Below are positions 30,143 to 39,062 of a stretch of DNA of 64,000 bases, piece after piece. The stretch comes from Bacteroidota bacterium (GTDB taxonomy: Bacteria; Bacteroidota; Bacteroidia; Chitinophagales; Saprospiraceae): contig JASBVF010000003.1 of NCBI GenBank assembly GCA_030147525.1, positions 248,001-312,000 of the forward strand. The letters run 5' to 3'. A model generated the notes under the pieces. It made no database searches and was not told the DNA's origin. It saw only the letters and a list, made by a program, of their open reading frames with translations. The position numbers were made by a program, and so were the translations under genes. Position 1 is the first letter of the stretch; every line of letters begins with the position of its first letter.

Positions 30143-30916
30143 ATGACAAAAATTAATCTACTCCTTGCTTTTTTACTTACTACTGCTTTTGCCTTTGGGC
30201 AAAATTTAATTGAAAACGGGGATTTTGAAAGCCCCGGAATGTCAGTCGAGGAAGTCCCTGCGCCATGGGGTGGTTTCAAGAACAGAATCGTGATGGATAC
30301 GATCACGAATTCGTTCGCCGGCCAGGTCGAAAACGGGGATGGCTCGCTTTTCCAGGAGTTTTCCGTCGTGGAAGGAGATACCTACAATATCGTATTTGAT
30401 TACAGATGGGTCACTTCCGCTGCCGCCGGTGCTACGCTGAATGTGAGGGTTAAAGGCGCTGCTGACTTGCCGAATAACCTGAACTTGATCGGAGGCATAA
30501 CCGACAACGGATACCTGCTGAACGATACCGTCGATGTATGGCATGTAGGCGCTTTTTCATTTACACCGCCAGCAGGAATAGACAAAGTAAGACTGCTGTT
30601 TTACAAAGCGAATGGCAACCAACCGCTCAACCTGGACAATGTCAGCGTAAACTTACAGGTGGTATCTTCAGTTGCTGATGTGCAGCAGTTCGACGTCGGC
30701 GTATTTCCTAATCCGGCGGCTGACTTCATCCGGTTATCAACCGATAAAATCCTGGATAAAGTTGAAATCTACAACATCACAGGGCAGCTTGCCATGCAGG
30801 AGATTACCCATAACAGCAATGTCTGGATGGATGTCAGCGGACTTCACAAAGGCATTTACATCGTAAAAGTTTACACCGGAGGGGCAGTAGGTTCCTGTAA
30901 GTTGATTAAAGAATAG
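30143..30916 (+). CDS. Secreted carbohydrate-binding-type protein with type IX secretion sorting domain
   Basis: No enzyme motif is visible in its 257 residues. After a signal peptide (1-19) comes a module (about 20-170) clearly related to the C-terminus of the preceding hydrolase: both contain PW-GFKN, then ENGDGSLF, then a YKANGNQPLNLDNVSV / YKGQGFPPFFMDDVSL ending. The last ~75 residues (VFPNPAADFIRLSTD ... GIYIVKVYTGG) are a type IX secretion C-terminal sorting domain. It probably presents the binding module on the cell surface or releases it. Confidence 0.85.
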   Translation: MTKINLLLAFLLTTAFAFGQNLIENGDFESPGMSVEEVPAPWGGFKNRIVMDTITNSFAGQVENGDGSLFQEFSVVEGDTYNIVFDYRWVTSAAAGATLNVRVKGAADLPNNLNLIGGITDNGYLLNDTVDVWHVGAFSFTPPAGIDKVRLLFYKANGNQPLNLDNVSVNLQVVSSVADVQQFDVGVFPNPAADFIRLSTDKILDKVEIYNITGQLAMQEITHNSNVWMDVSGLHKGIYIVKVYTGGAVGSCKLIKE

Positions 30917-30937
30917 TATCAGCTCCGCTGTGAGTTT

Positions 30938-30972
30938 AAATCATGGTGGTTTTTGAAAAACCACCATGATTT
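30938..30972. terminator. 17-bp perfect hairpin after the secreted binding protein
   Basis: AAATCATGGTGGTTTTT at 30938-30954 and its exact complement at 30956-30972 around a single G. The stem arm ends in a T-run but no U-tract follows. It separates the binding-protein gene from the next sulfatase. Confidence 0.65.
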
Positions 30973-31000
30973 ATCCTCAATCCAAATCAAACTCCTGTAA

Positions 31001-32422
31001 ATGAAGAAGGTTTTCTTTTTTCTGGCTGTCGCTTCACTGGGCTGGGCCTGCAATTCCGGCTCAGACGGCAGCAACTCATTGCTTACGAACAAAGCGCAGG
31101 AAAACAAGCAGCCAAACATCATTGTCATCGTCATCGACGACGCCGGTTATGCCGATTTTGGTTTTATGGGTTGCCAGGACCTCGATACGCCGCAAATTGA
31201 CAGCCTGGCCAATGATGGCGTGGTGTTTACCGATGCGCACGTCAGCGCCTCCGTTTGCGCCCCTTCGAGAGCGGGTCTGATGACCGGGAAGTACCAGCAA
31301 CGGTTCGGGTTTGAAGCCAACGGAACCGGCTACGGCGATTCGGGCGATATCGGGCTGTCCGATGATGTGGTGACGATGGCCGATGTTTTTCAAAAAAACA
31401 ATTACAAAACCATCGCCATCGGCAAATGGCACCTTGGAGGCACTGTTTCCGATCATCCCAACAACCGGGGCTTTGATGAATTTTTTGGGTTCATCGCCGG
31501 TAGCCGGTCTTATTTCCCTATGGAAAACGCCTCCCCGGAGCACATGCTGCAACGTAACGGGGAACGGGTGGAATTCGACGGATACCTGACGGATGTGCTG
31601 GGTGACCGATCGGTCAGTTTTATCGAAGAAAATAAAGACCAGCCCTTCTTTATGTACCTGGCCTACAACGCCGTTCACACGCCGATGGAGGCTAAAGCAA
31701 CCGACCTCGAAAAATATAAAGATCACCCCCGCCAATACCTGGCAGCCATGACCTGGTCGCTGGATGAGAATATCGGTAAACTGCGAAATAAACTGCGGGA
31801 GTTAAACCTCCTGGAAAACACCCTGATTTACTTCATCAGCGACAACGGCGGCGCCGCTAACAATGACTCCCAAAACGGGCCCCTTAAGGGATGGAAAGGC
31901 AACAAATTCGAGGGGGGGCAACGGGTACCGTTCATCGTGAGCTGGCCTGCCAGGATCAAGGGTCAGCAACAATTTGAGGGACTGACGTCTTCTCTGGATA
32001 TTTTCAGCACCTCGCTGGCCGCAGCCGGCATTGAACCCGGCGATACAGTAGCCCTTGACGGCGTTGACCTCCTACCCTACCTGACGGGAGCAAAAACGGG
32101 AGACCCGCACGAGGCGCTTTTTTGGAGAAAACTGGAGGAGTCGGCCGCAAGGGTTGGCGATTTTAAATTGATCCACCTCAAGGATTACGGTTCAACCCTG
32201 TACGACCTGTCGGACGACCTCAGCGAGATGAACGACCTTTCATCGAAAGATACCGTGATGTTTAATCTTTTGATGAAACAACTATCCGGCTGGGAATCTG
32301 AAATGGCCGAACCGCTCTGGGACGAAGGCCGGCCCTGGATGGACGTTACTTATCATATCCACCAACGATTGATGCAAAACAAAAAAGTTCTGTATAAGTC
32401 ACCTGCCGAAAAAAGCAAATAA
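31001..32422 (+). CDS. Sulfatase, family S1, 5, lipoprotein
   Basis: The only sulfatase on the plus strand of the locus. Lipobox GWAC gives Cys17. IVIDDAGYADFGFMG, maturation motif CAPSRAGLMTG (Cys86), GKWHLGGTVSDHPNNRGFDE, FISDNGGAANND and FWRKLEESAARVGDFKLIH are present in 473 residues. RYQQRFGFE-type sequence (KYQQRFGFEANG) follows the motif, like sulfatase 4. Lipidation and its place after susCD suggest it acts at the surface or periplasm on the imported glycan. Confidence 0.93.
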   Translation: MKKVFFFLAVASLGWACNSGSDGSNSLLTNKAQENKQPNIIVIVIDDAGYADFGFMGCQDLDTPQIDSLANDGVVFTDAHVSASVCAPSRAGLMTGKYQQRFGFEANGTGYGDSGDIGLSDDVVTMADVFQKNNYKTIAIGKWHLGGTVSDHPNNRGFDEFFGFIAGSRSYFPMENASPEHMLQRNGERVEFDGYLTDVLGDRSVSFIEENKDQPFFMYLAYNAVHTPMEAKATDLEKYKDHPRQYLAAMTWSLDENIGKLRNKLRELNLLENTLIYFISDNGGAANNDSQNGPLKGWKGNKFEGGQRVPFIVSWPARIKGQQQFEGLTSSLDIFSTSLAAAGIEPGDTVALDGVDLLPYLTGAKTGDPHEALFWRKLEESAARVGDFKLIHLKDYGSTLYDLSDDLSEMNDLSSKDTVMFNLLMKQLSGWESEMAEPLWDEGRPWMDVTYHIHQRLMQNKKVLYKSPAEKSK

Positions 32423-32499
32423 CCTCCCAATGACGAACCATCCACCACTTTTTGAGCCAAAAAAAAAATAACACCTTCCTCTGTTAAAATCATACATCT

Positions 32500-34143
32500 A
32501 TGCCTGTCTTCAAAACTTTATTGGCGCTTGTCTTGATCGTTTGCCACCTTGGCTTAGCATGCGGCACAGATTATTACGTTCACCCCATCCACGGCAACGA
32601 TGCCTATTCCGGAAAATCAAAACAAGAGGCCTTCAGAACGTTGAAGCAGGCCTCACAGGTGAATTTCCGTCCGGGCGACCGAATCCTGTTGGCTTCCGGT
32701 GAGACCTACCACGGCGGACTGAGCCTTGTCAATCAAAGCGGTAGTCCGGAAAAACCCATAACAGTCACGACCATAGCCTGGGACAGATCGAAGGAATTTG
32801 TCCCTGCATTGATCGATTTCAAAAGTGAACCCAACGGAGTTTTGCTGGACGGTTCCAGTTTTATCCAAATTTCAAATATCCGGTTGACCGGTGACGGGTT
32901 TCACCCGGATTCTGCCATGAATCACAATATGCGATGCGGTGTTTTAATAACCAGCAAGAGCGGCAGGCAGGTCAGTGACATTACGCTGAATGACCTCTAC
33001 CTGTTCAATATTTTCTTTGAAAACGAAGGCTTTACCCGGGGTGAGGACGAAGTGAAAACCGCTAACGGAACGCAGCGGTACGGCTGGGGCATCCGAGTGA
33101 TCAACAATGCCCCCAAATCGTCGATGACATCCATCCGCATCGAGAATTGTGTGGTAAAAAATGTATCGCATACAGGGATCAAGTTTACCGGAGAAGACCA
33201 AAATATCCACCAGATTCACGTGATGGGAAACGAGGTCCGGGAAACCGGCGGCCCTGGAATCCAAATGTCGGAAGTCCGGGATGCTCAGGTGGCAAACAAC
33301 ACCGTCAGCCATACCGGGAGCAACGATGACACCAGGAAATGGGGACGAGGCAGCGGGTTATGGACCTGGGGTAGTTCGAAAGTTTTGATCGAAAAGAATT
33401 CGTTCACGTATGCCAACGGCCCGGGCGATTCTGCCGGAGCGCACATTGATTTTAACTGCGACAACATCATTCTGCAATACAATCTCAGCGCTTACAACGC
33501 CGGCGGCTTTTGCGAGGTGCTGGGCAACACCTACAATTGCGCCTACCGCTACAACGTGAGCATCAACGACGGCCATCGCATCAAAGGGGTGGATGGCGCT
33601 TTTCAGGAGGGTAAAATTTTCTGGCTTAGTGGTTATCAGGGAAATTCCAGAAAAAGAAAGGGGCCGGTGAATTTCTATTTTTACAACAATACCATCTATT
33701 GTGATTCGTCGCTGGTTTCAAAAATCGCCATTGACAATACGAGCAGGGGAATATTCATCGCCAACAACATTTTCTACCTGAAAGGCGGCACCAAAGTGGT
33801 TTTGGGCGATCAATACAAACCTGACACCGGGAACGACGCTCTGGCAGAGAACGTGATCTTTCAGAACAACCTGTTCTTAGATCAAGCCAGTTGGCCGGAG
33901 GGCATTGGCATTAAAGATGCAGCACCCTTGTTCGGCGATCCTGAGTTTAAAAATGGCGGCGGAGGCAGCATCAGAGACTACATTCCGGGAAATGCAAGCC
34001 TCATCCAACGCAATGGTATGGAAGTAAATTTACTTCCGGGAGACAGCACCGGGCTTTGGCAGCCCCTGCATTTGACAAAAGACATTTTGGGAAATCCCGT
34101 CAGTGACACACCTTGCATCGGAGCAGTGAAGCCGTTACCTTAA
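32500..34143 (+). CDS. Right-handed parallel beta-helix protein, putative polysaccharide-degrading enzyme
   Basis: A 547-residue exported protein; GLAC near residue 21 could be a lipobox. The start of the mature part, DYYVHPIHGNDAYSGKSKQE, is the usual opening of secreted beta-helix enzymes. Repeated coils carry Asn-ladder motifs such as VMGNEVRETGGPGIQM, VANNTVSHTG and VLIEKNSFTYANGPGD. This fold is used by PL6 lyases, GH110 alpha-1,3-galactosidases, GH82 iota-carrageenases and others; I cannot choose among them. As the last PUL 1 gene, with no other obvious endo-enzyme for a galactan, it is the best candidate backbone enzyme. Confidence 0.8.
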   Translation: MPVFKTLLALVLIVCHLGLACGTDYYVHPIHGNDAYSGKSKQEAFRTLKQASQVNFRPGDRILLASGETYHGGLSLVNQSGSPEKPITVTTIAWDRSKEFVPALIDFKSEPNGVLLDGSSFIQISNIRLTGDGFHPDSAMNHNMRCGVLITSKSGRQVSDITLNDLYLFNIFFENEGFTRGEDEVKTANGTQRYGWGIRVINNAPKSSMTSIRIENCVVKNVSHTGIKFTGEDQNIHQIHVMGNEVRETGGPGIQMSEVRDAQVANNTVSHTGSNDDTRKWGRGSGLWTWGSSKVLIEKNSFTYANGPGDSAGAHIDFNCDNIILQYNLSAYNAGGFCEVLGNTYNCAYRYNVSINDGHRIKGVDGAFQEGKIFWLSGYQGNSRKRKGPVNFYFYNNTIYCDSSLVSKIAIDNTSRGIFIANNIFYLKGGTKVVLGDQYKPDTGNDALAENVIFQNNLFLDQASWPEGIGIKDAAPLFGDPEFKNGGGGSIRDYIPGNASLIQRNGMEVNLLPGDSTGLWQPLHLTKDILGNPVSDTPCIGAVKPLP

Positions 34144-34206
34144 ACCACTGAACCAGAGGTGGAGGTTTGCAAAACTTAGTTCGTCAGCGTTTTCAAAAAT
34201 GAATCA

Positions 34207-36081
34207 CTATTGCTGTGCTAAACGCATTTGTTCGCTATCCCAATGGTGGTCGTCTGTGAAAAAGCCCCTGCGCAAATCTTCTTCCAGCAACTTTTCCTGC
34301 ATGGCGATTTCTTCCCTGGCTTTAAAAATATATTCCTCCTCATGCCTTGACTGTTTGGCCAGCCTTCGAAGCCCTTCCTCATCGGATTTGATAAACTTTT
34401 GGGCCTGTCGGTGCAGGGTATATTTTCTGAAACCCATCCGGCTCAATACATCACAGGCCAGTTTGACGGAAGTGTCGAGCGACTCCCGGTAGATGTTTTC
34501 CACGCCCATGTTAATCAGTTCGTAGGCGTCATAACGGTTTCTGGCCCTAACCATCAGTTTAACGTTCGGGTATTTCTTTTTGACGAGTTCCACCAGCTTG
34601 AAAGTAGTATCCGGATAGTCAACTGCGCTGATTAAAATGTCCGCATCAGCAATCCCGGCGGACTCCAGCAAATCCATCCTTGTGGCATCTCCATAGTACA
34701 CTTCGAAGCCCATTTTTCTTAAGAAATCCACCCTGCCTGAATCATGGTCAAGGATGGTGGCCTCTACGCCGTATGACCGGAGAAACCTTCCGACCGTACT
34801 TCCAAAATGACCAAAGCCGACCAGGATGACCTTGTGTTTTTTGGCGATATGGTCCACAGGCCTTTTCTCGGATTCTTTGGTGCCATAGCGAGGCAATATC
34901 AATCGCTCGTTGAGGATGGCCAGTATAGGCGTGAGTGTCATTGTGAGGGCAGTGACTACCAGCATCATGTCCATAAGAACTTTGTCCAAAATATTCAGTT
35001 GAAAAGCAAATGAGAGTAATACGAAAGCGAATTCGCCGATTTGCGCAAGGCCGACAGTCAGCAGGAGGCGCTGGTCCAGTTTCATTTTAAAAATAGCGCC
35101 CACCATGAACAAAACAACGGCTTTCAAAACAATGACGGCGACCAGAATACCACTGATCATCCCGGGGTTTTCACGAATCACCATAAAATTGATGGAAGCA
35201 CCGACTGCCATAAAAAATAAGCCCAGCAATAAATCCTTGAAGGGTTCGAGGGTGCTTTCCAGTTCATGCTTGAACTCACTGTTGGCCAATACCACGCCGC
35301 CCAAAAACGCACCCAGTGCCGGACTCAGCCCCACCAACTCCATCAAAAATGAAATACCCAAAACGATAAGCAGCGCCGATGCCGTCAGTAATTCTCTGAC
35401 CCGTGTCCTGGCAGCCAATCTGAGCATCGGAACAATCAAATACCGACCCGCAGAAATGATGGCCACCACGGACAAAAGTATGGCCAGGGTCTGGAGCCAC
35501 AGAGGAAGATTATCCAGTAAATTTACACCGTCTCCATGGCTGTCGGTCGAGTGGCTCGGTGCTACGGTTGACAAGAGAGGAAGCGCACCCAACATAAAAA
35601 TCACAATGATGTCCTGAAAAAGCAGGATAGAAAAGGACGACGCCCCGTAAGTGGTGTTAAACAGCCCTTTCTCTTTGAGCGTTTGCAGCGTGATGGCTGT
35701 TGACGAAAGCGACACGGCCATCGAAACAGTCAGGGCTACTTTCCAGTCAAAACCCATGATCAGGAATAACCCATGGGAAAGAAGCATGGTAACGGCGACC
35801 TGAGCGCCGCCCATTCCCACGATGGTTTTTCGCATTTTCCAAAAGTCCTTCGGGTCGATTTCAAGACCAATGAGAAAAAGCATCATCACTACCCCGAACT
35901 CCGCAAAGTGGAGAATGTCTCCGCCCTCTTCCCCCACAAAACCCAACAGGAAAGGGCCTATGAGAATGCCTGCCAGCAAATAGCCGAGTACGGAAGACAA
36001 ACCGAAGCGTTTGGCAATCGGCACACAAAATACCGCTCCGGCAAGAAATACGATCGCTTGGAATAGAATACTTCCCGTCAT
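34207..36081 (-). CDS. Kef-type K+:H+ antiporter (CPA2 family) with TrkA-N domain
   Basis: A 624-residue inner-membrane antiporter. About 12 hydrophobic segments fill residues 1-390, including LGYLLAGILIGPFLLGF and SPALGAFLGGVVLANSEF. A cytoplasmic NAD-binding TrkA-N domain follows (about 415-530, VILVGFGHFGSTVGRFL) and then a charged C-terminal tail. In enterobacteria KefC and KefB export K+ to acidify the cytoplasm when toxic electrophiles deplete glutathione. A KefF-like gene ends 2 bp upstream. A kefB versus kefC label is not justified. Confidence 0.92.
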   Translation of the reverse strand: MTGSILFQAIVFLAGAVFCVPIAKRFGLSSVLGYLLAGILIGPFLLGFVGEEGGDILHFAEFGVVMMLFLIGLEIDPKDFWKMRKTIVGMGGAQVAVTMLLSHGLFLIMGFDWKVALTVSMAVSLSSTAITLQTLKEKGLFNTTYGASSFSILLFQDIIVIFMLGALPLLSTVAPSHSTDSHGDGVNLLDNLPLWLQTLAILLSVVAIISAGRYLIVPMLRLAARTRVRELLTASALLIVLGISFLMELVGLSPALGAFLGGVVLANSEFKHELESTLEPFKDLLLGLFFMAVGASINFMVIRENPGMISGILVAVIVLKAVVLFMVGAIFKMKLDQRLLLTVGLAQIGEFAFVLLSFAFQLNILDKVLMDMMLVVTALTMTLTPILAILNERLILPRYGTKESEKRPVDHIAKKHKVILVGFGHFGSTVGRFLRSYGVEATILDHDSGRVDFLRKMGFEVYYGDATRMDLLESAGIADADILISAVDYPDTTFKLVELVKKKYPNVKLMVRARNRYDAYELINMGVENIYRESLDTSVKLACDVLSRMGFRKYTLHRQAQKFIKSDEEGLRRLAKQSRHEEEYIFKAREEIAMQEKLLEEDLRRGFFTDDHHWDSEQMRLAQQ

Positions 36082-36083
36082 GT

Positions 36084-36683
36084 TTAATTCAGATTTTTGA
36101 GTTCAGGTAAATCATTTTGGAAAACGCAATCTTTCAGCGACTGGATAGGTTGGTCGTTTTGGAGGCAGGTTAGTATTTGCCGGTATTGAGTGGCGTAATT
36201 CTCCAGCTCTTTTTCGGAAAGCCGGTGTGTGCCCATGACTGCGAAGGGCGAAAGATATTTCATGCCGCACAACCTGGCCGTCTGTTCGAATGGCCGTAAA
36301 AATTGATTGACAGAGTACATATTCCGCCCTTCGGCACAGTACACTTTTTCCGAGCCGCCCGTAGTGATGACCTGCAATACCTTTTTGCCGGCCAGGGCAT
36401 TTCCCTCCGGACCATAGGCCCAACCATACTCCAATACCAAATCAATCCATTGTTTCATCAAAGGCGGGCAACTGTACCAGTAAAACGGGTGGTGCCAGAT
36501 AATCACCTCATGCTCTTCCAACAGCTGTTTTTCGTAGTCTACATCTATATCAAAATCAGGGTAACGCTCATACAAATCATGGAACGTCACCGCCTGCTTG
36601 CTCTTGACATTCTGAACGAGTGTTTTGTTGGTGCGTGATTGCTCGAATTTCGGGTGAGCAAATATTATCAGTACTTCTTTCAT
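36084..36683 (-). CDS. KefF-like NAD(P)H oxidoreductase, ancillary to the Kef antiporter
   Basis: A 199-residue flavodoxin-fold quinone-reductase family protein. It opens LIIFAHPKFEQSRTN and carries the KefF/NQO1-type active-site segment WHHPFYWYSCPPLMKQWIDL, then GKKVLQVITTGGSEKVYC. KefF proteins bind and activate KefC and reduce quinones. The gene abuts the antiporter with a 2-bp gap, the same pairing as enterobacterial kefF-kefC, which supports the ancillary role. Confidence 0.9.
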   Translation of the reverse strand: MKEVLIIFAHPKFEQSRTNKTLVQNVKSKQAVTFHDLYERYPDFDIDVDYEKQLLEEHEVIIWHHPFYWYSCPPLMKQWIDLVLEYGWAYGPEGNALAGKKVLQVITTGGSEKVYCAEGRNMYSVNQFLRPFEQTARLCGMKYLSPFAVMGTHRLSEKELENYATQYRQILTCLQNDQPIQSLKDCVFQNDLPELKNLN

Positions 36684-36829
36684 CGGATAAAAATGAATTG
36701 GGTAAAGTAGAAAGCCTAAAAACCGATGACAAGATGATGAGTTTAACGTGTAGCCTGATCAAATTGAATTAAAAAAGAAGAAGAAGCCTTATTTTACCGA
36801 CAATGAAACCTGTAGATAGTTGTTGTAAT

Positions 36830-36946
36830 TTAATTAAGCTGACGATACTCCCCCGGGCTCATCCCCACCTTCGCCTTGAACATTTTGCTGAAATGCTGCG
36901 GGTACTCAAAACCCAAATCATAGGCAATCACGCTGATCGGTTCCGG
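36830..36946 (-). pseudogene. AraC-family regulator remnant (C-terminal HTH only)
   Basis: Only the last ~38 residues survive, EPISVIAYDLGFEYPQHFSK and MFKAKVGMSPGEYRQLN, the second helix-turn-helix of an AraC regulator with its stop codon at 36830. Directly upstream on the same strand the frame runs into a tRNA-like sequence, so the rest of the gene is gone. The reading frame stays open through the tRNA-like region to 37099, but that extension is not AraC-like. Confidence 0.8.
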
Positions 36947-36949
36947 CAA

Positions 36950-37008
36950 TCGGAGCAACAGGATTCGAACCTGCGGCCCTCCCGATCTAAATCGGGATGC
37001 GCTCCCAA
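36950..37008 (-). pseudogene. tRNA remnant lacking its 5' end
   Basis: The minus strand has a T-arm (CAGGTTCGAATCCTG), a 3' acceptor half ending TGCTCCG plus A, and an anticodon-like stem CCCGA/TCGGG. That stem encloses 6 nt, not 7, and the 5' acceptor half and most of the D-arm are missing. It shares AGGATTCGAACCTGCGGCCC (plus strand) with tRNA-Pro about 110 bp away. It is unlikely to be functional. Confidence 0.7.
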
Positions 37009-37015
37009 TCAGACA

Positions 37016-37049
37016 CAAAAAAAGGGAAGCAGCTAAATTGCTACTTCCC
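37016..37049 (-). terminator. Intrinsic terminator downstream of tRNA-Pro
   Basis: On the minus strand GGGAAGTAGC and GCTGCTTCCC (10 pairs including one G-U) enclose AATTTA, followed by eight T residues. It lies 10 bp after the tRNA-Pro 3' end. Confidence 0.85.
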
Positions 37050-37058
37050 TCGTGACGG

Positions 37059-37133
37059 TCGGGGTGGCAGGATTCGAACCTGCGGCCCCCTGCTCCCAAA
37101 GCAGGTGCGCTAACCGGACTGCGCTACACCCCG
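37059..37133 (-). tRNA. tRNA-Pro (anticodon TGG)
   Basis: A 75-nt cloverleaf on the minus strand with acceptor stem CGGGGTG/CACCCCG and discriminator A. The anticodon stem CCTGC/GCAGG encloses loop TTTGGGA, with TGG at positions 34-36. The T-arm is GCAGGTTCGAATCCTGC. CCA is not encoded. Confidence 0.95.
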
Positions 37134-37245
37134 TAATTTTATTTTGAAAAAACACTTTCGCTTTTTCGATTGGGACACTTCAACCGGATTTTGATGCATC
37201 CCTTTGTTGACGTTAAACTCTTACGTTCAACTTTATCTTTTGTTG

Positions 37246-37332
37246 CGGTGAGGGCGGGATTCGAACCCGCGGTACCTGTTACAGTACGTCGGTTTAGCAA
37301 ACCGGTGGTTTAAGCCACTCACCCACCTCACC
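37246..37332 (-). tRNA. tRNA-Ser (anticodon GCT)
   Basis: An 87-nt class II tRNA on the minus strand. The acceptor stem is GGTGAGG/CCTCACC with discriminator G. The anticodon loop TTGCTAA gives GCT, the long variable arm pairs GTAC...GTAC, and the T-arm is GCGGGTTCGAATCCCGC. It lies 112 bp upstream of tRNA-Pro in the same direction. Confidence 0.94.
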
Positions 37333-37397
37333 CGGATTTTCGAGCTGCGCTTTCTTTCAAAGCGGCGGCAAATGTATAAGGAGTTTTTTTAAAAACC

Positions 37398-37453
37398 AAA
37401 TGGGTTTTGTCATTATTGAAAAAAAAATTCAAAGCCTATGACAAAACCCATTT
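37398..37453 (-). terminator. Terminator hairpin of dnaA
   Basis: AAATGGGTTTTGTCAT (37398-37413) and ATGACAAAACCCATTT (37438-37453) are exact reverse complements. On the minus strand the stem starts 3 nt after the dnaA stop codon and is followed by GGTTTTT. Confidence 0.75.
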
Positions 37454-37456
37454 TTG

Positions 37457-38893
37457 TTACTTTTCATTCAAACTCAACCGGAGTTTTTTCTCCAGTTCTG
37501 CCACTGTATCCTTGAAAACAAGATCTGTTTCCATCAAATCCTGCACTGTTTTAATAGAATAAATGACGGTGCTGTGGTCTCTTCCTCCAAACATTTCCCC
37601 AATTGCTTTCAGGGATTTGTCTGTGAGATTTTTGGCGAGATACATAGATAATTGTCTTGCAATTACAATCTGCCGCTTACGGGTCTTGCCACCAAGTTTT
37701 TCTACCGGTACGTCAAAATACTCTGCTACGAGGCTTTTGATGAAATCCAGGGTGATTTCTTTATTGATTTGAGTTACAAAGTTTTTAACCACATCTTTTG
37801 CAAGCTCCACATCCATTTCCCGGCTGTTCAGCGAAGACTGAGCAACGAGAGATACCAACACTCCTTCCAACTCACGGATATTGTTCTGAATGTTGTAGCA
37901 GATGAACTCTACGACATCCGAGGGTAATTCCACGCCTTCCCTGTTCATTTTTGCTTCAAGGATGGCGACTTTGGTTTCAAAGTCAGGAATTTGCAGATCC
38001 GCTGAAAGTCCCCACTTAAATCTGGAGATCAACCTTTCCTCCATGCCGTCCAAATCTTTTGGCGGACGGTCAGATGTCAGAATGATCTGTTTGCCGCTTT
38101 GATGCAATTGATTGAAGATGTGGAAGAAAATTTCCTGTGTTTTCTGCTTGTTTGCGAGAAACTGTATGTCATCGACAATCAGCACATCTACCATTTGGTA
38201 GAAGGTCACAAAATCATTGACTGCATTATTTTTGATAGATTCAATAATCTGGCTGGTGAATTTTTCAGAAGAAACGTACAAAACGGTTTTTCCTTCGTGC
38301 AATTTAAGCACTTCGTTGCCAACCGCATGCGCCAGGTGGGTTTTACCTAACCCAACATCACCGAAAATAACCAGTGGGTTAAAAGCGGTACCTCCCGGCT
38401 TTTTGGCAACCGCATACCCTGCCGAACGGGCGAGCCGGTTACAATCACCCTCAATGAAAGATTTGAAAGTGTAGGTAGGATTAAGCTGTGGGTCAACACT
38501 CAACTTTTTAATCCCGGGAATTACAAATGGGTTTTTGATATTAGCAGTATCGAGGCTGCCGGGCATGAACCCGCCGCCCGAATGGCCGTTTTTACCATTT
38601 GTTTCTTCAATTTTTTTGGATTCCTGTCTTTGCCGCAGAGCAGACGTAAGAATTTGGTATTCCAACCTTCCTTTGTCGCCTAACTCTTTCCGGATAGTCA
38701 TTTTTAATAGTGCTACATAGTGCTCCTCAAGCCATTCGTAGAAAAACTTATTGGGCACCTGAATAGTCAAAGCATTGTTTTCCAACCTGATAGGCCGGAT
38801 AGGTTCAAACCAGGTCTTAAAGCTCTGACCATTGACATTCCTTCTGATGATCTGAAGACAATTATCCCAAACTGTTACGCAATCCTTTATCAT
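37457..38893 (-). CDS. dnaA: Chromosomal replication initiator DnaA
   Basis: Binds DnaA boxes at oriC and melts the origin. The 478 residues comprise an N-terminal domain (VWDNCLQIIRRNVNGQSFKT), a Gly/Lys-rich linker (about 110-135), the AAA+ core with Walker A GDVGLGKTH and Walker B VLIVDDIQF, and the C-terminal DNA-binding domain with GGRDHSTVIYS. Length is standard. No ribosomal protein or dnaN genes adjoin it, so the canonical dnaA-dnaN order is absent here. Confidence 0.97.
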   Translation of the reverse strand: MIKDCVTVWDNCLQIIRRNVNGQSFKTWFEPIRPIRLENNALTIQVPNKFFYEWLEEHYVALLKMTIRKELGDKGRLEYQILTSALRQRQESKKIEETNGKNGHSGGGFMPGSLDTANIKNPFVIPGIKKLSVDPQLNPTYTFKSFIEGDCNRLARSAGYAVAKKPGGTAFNPLVIFGDVGLGKTHLAHAVGNEVLKLHEGKTVLYVSSEKFTSQIIESIKNNAVNDFVTFYQMVDVLIVDDIQFLANKQKTQEIFFHIFNQLHQSGKQIILTSDRPPKDLDGMEERLISRFKWGLSADLQIPDFETKVAILEAKMNREGVELPSDVVEFICYNIQNNIRELEGVLVSLVAQSSLNSREMDVELAKDVVKNFVTQINKEITLDFIKSLVAEYFDVPVEKLGGKTRKRQIVIARQLSMYLAKNLTDKSLKAIGEMFGGRDHSTVIYSIKTVQDLMETDLVFKDTVAELEKKLRLSLNEK

Positions 38894-39062
38894 TTTCCAA
38901 GTTTGACTGGAAGTTAAAAAATAAGGTTTCAGTTCCCCGCAAAACGGGAATTAGAAAGCATCAGTAAATTAGGAATTAACTCCGAGTGAAAGCCCTGGGT
39001 GTGCCCTTACACTAGTCGCTTACCTGTTGAAGAAAGATTTAACTTCATCGATTGGAGAGATG

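Noticed and set aside
36950-37008. Second functional tRNA next to tRNA-Pro
   Set aside because: Missing 5' acceptor half and D-arm, and the anticodon loop would be 6 nt.
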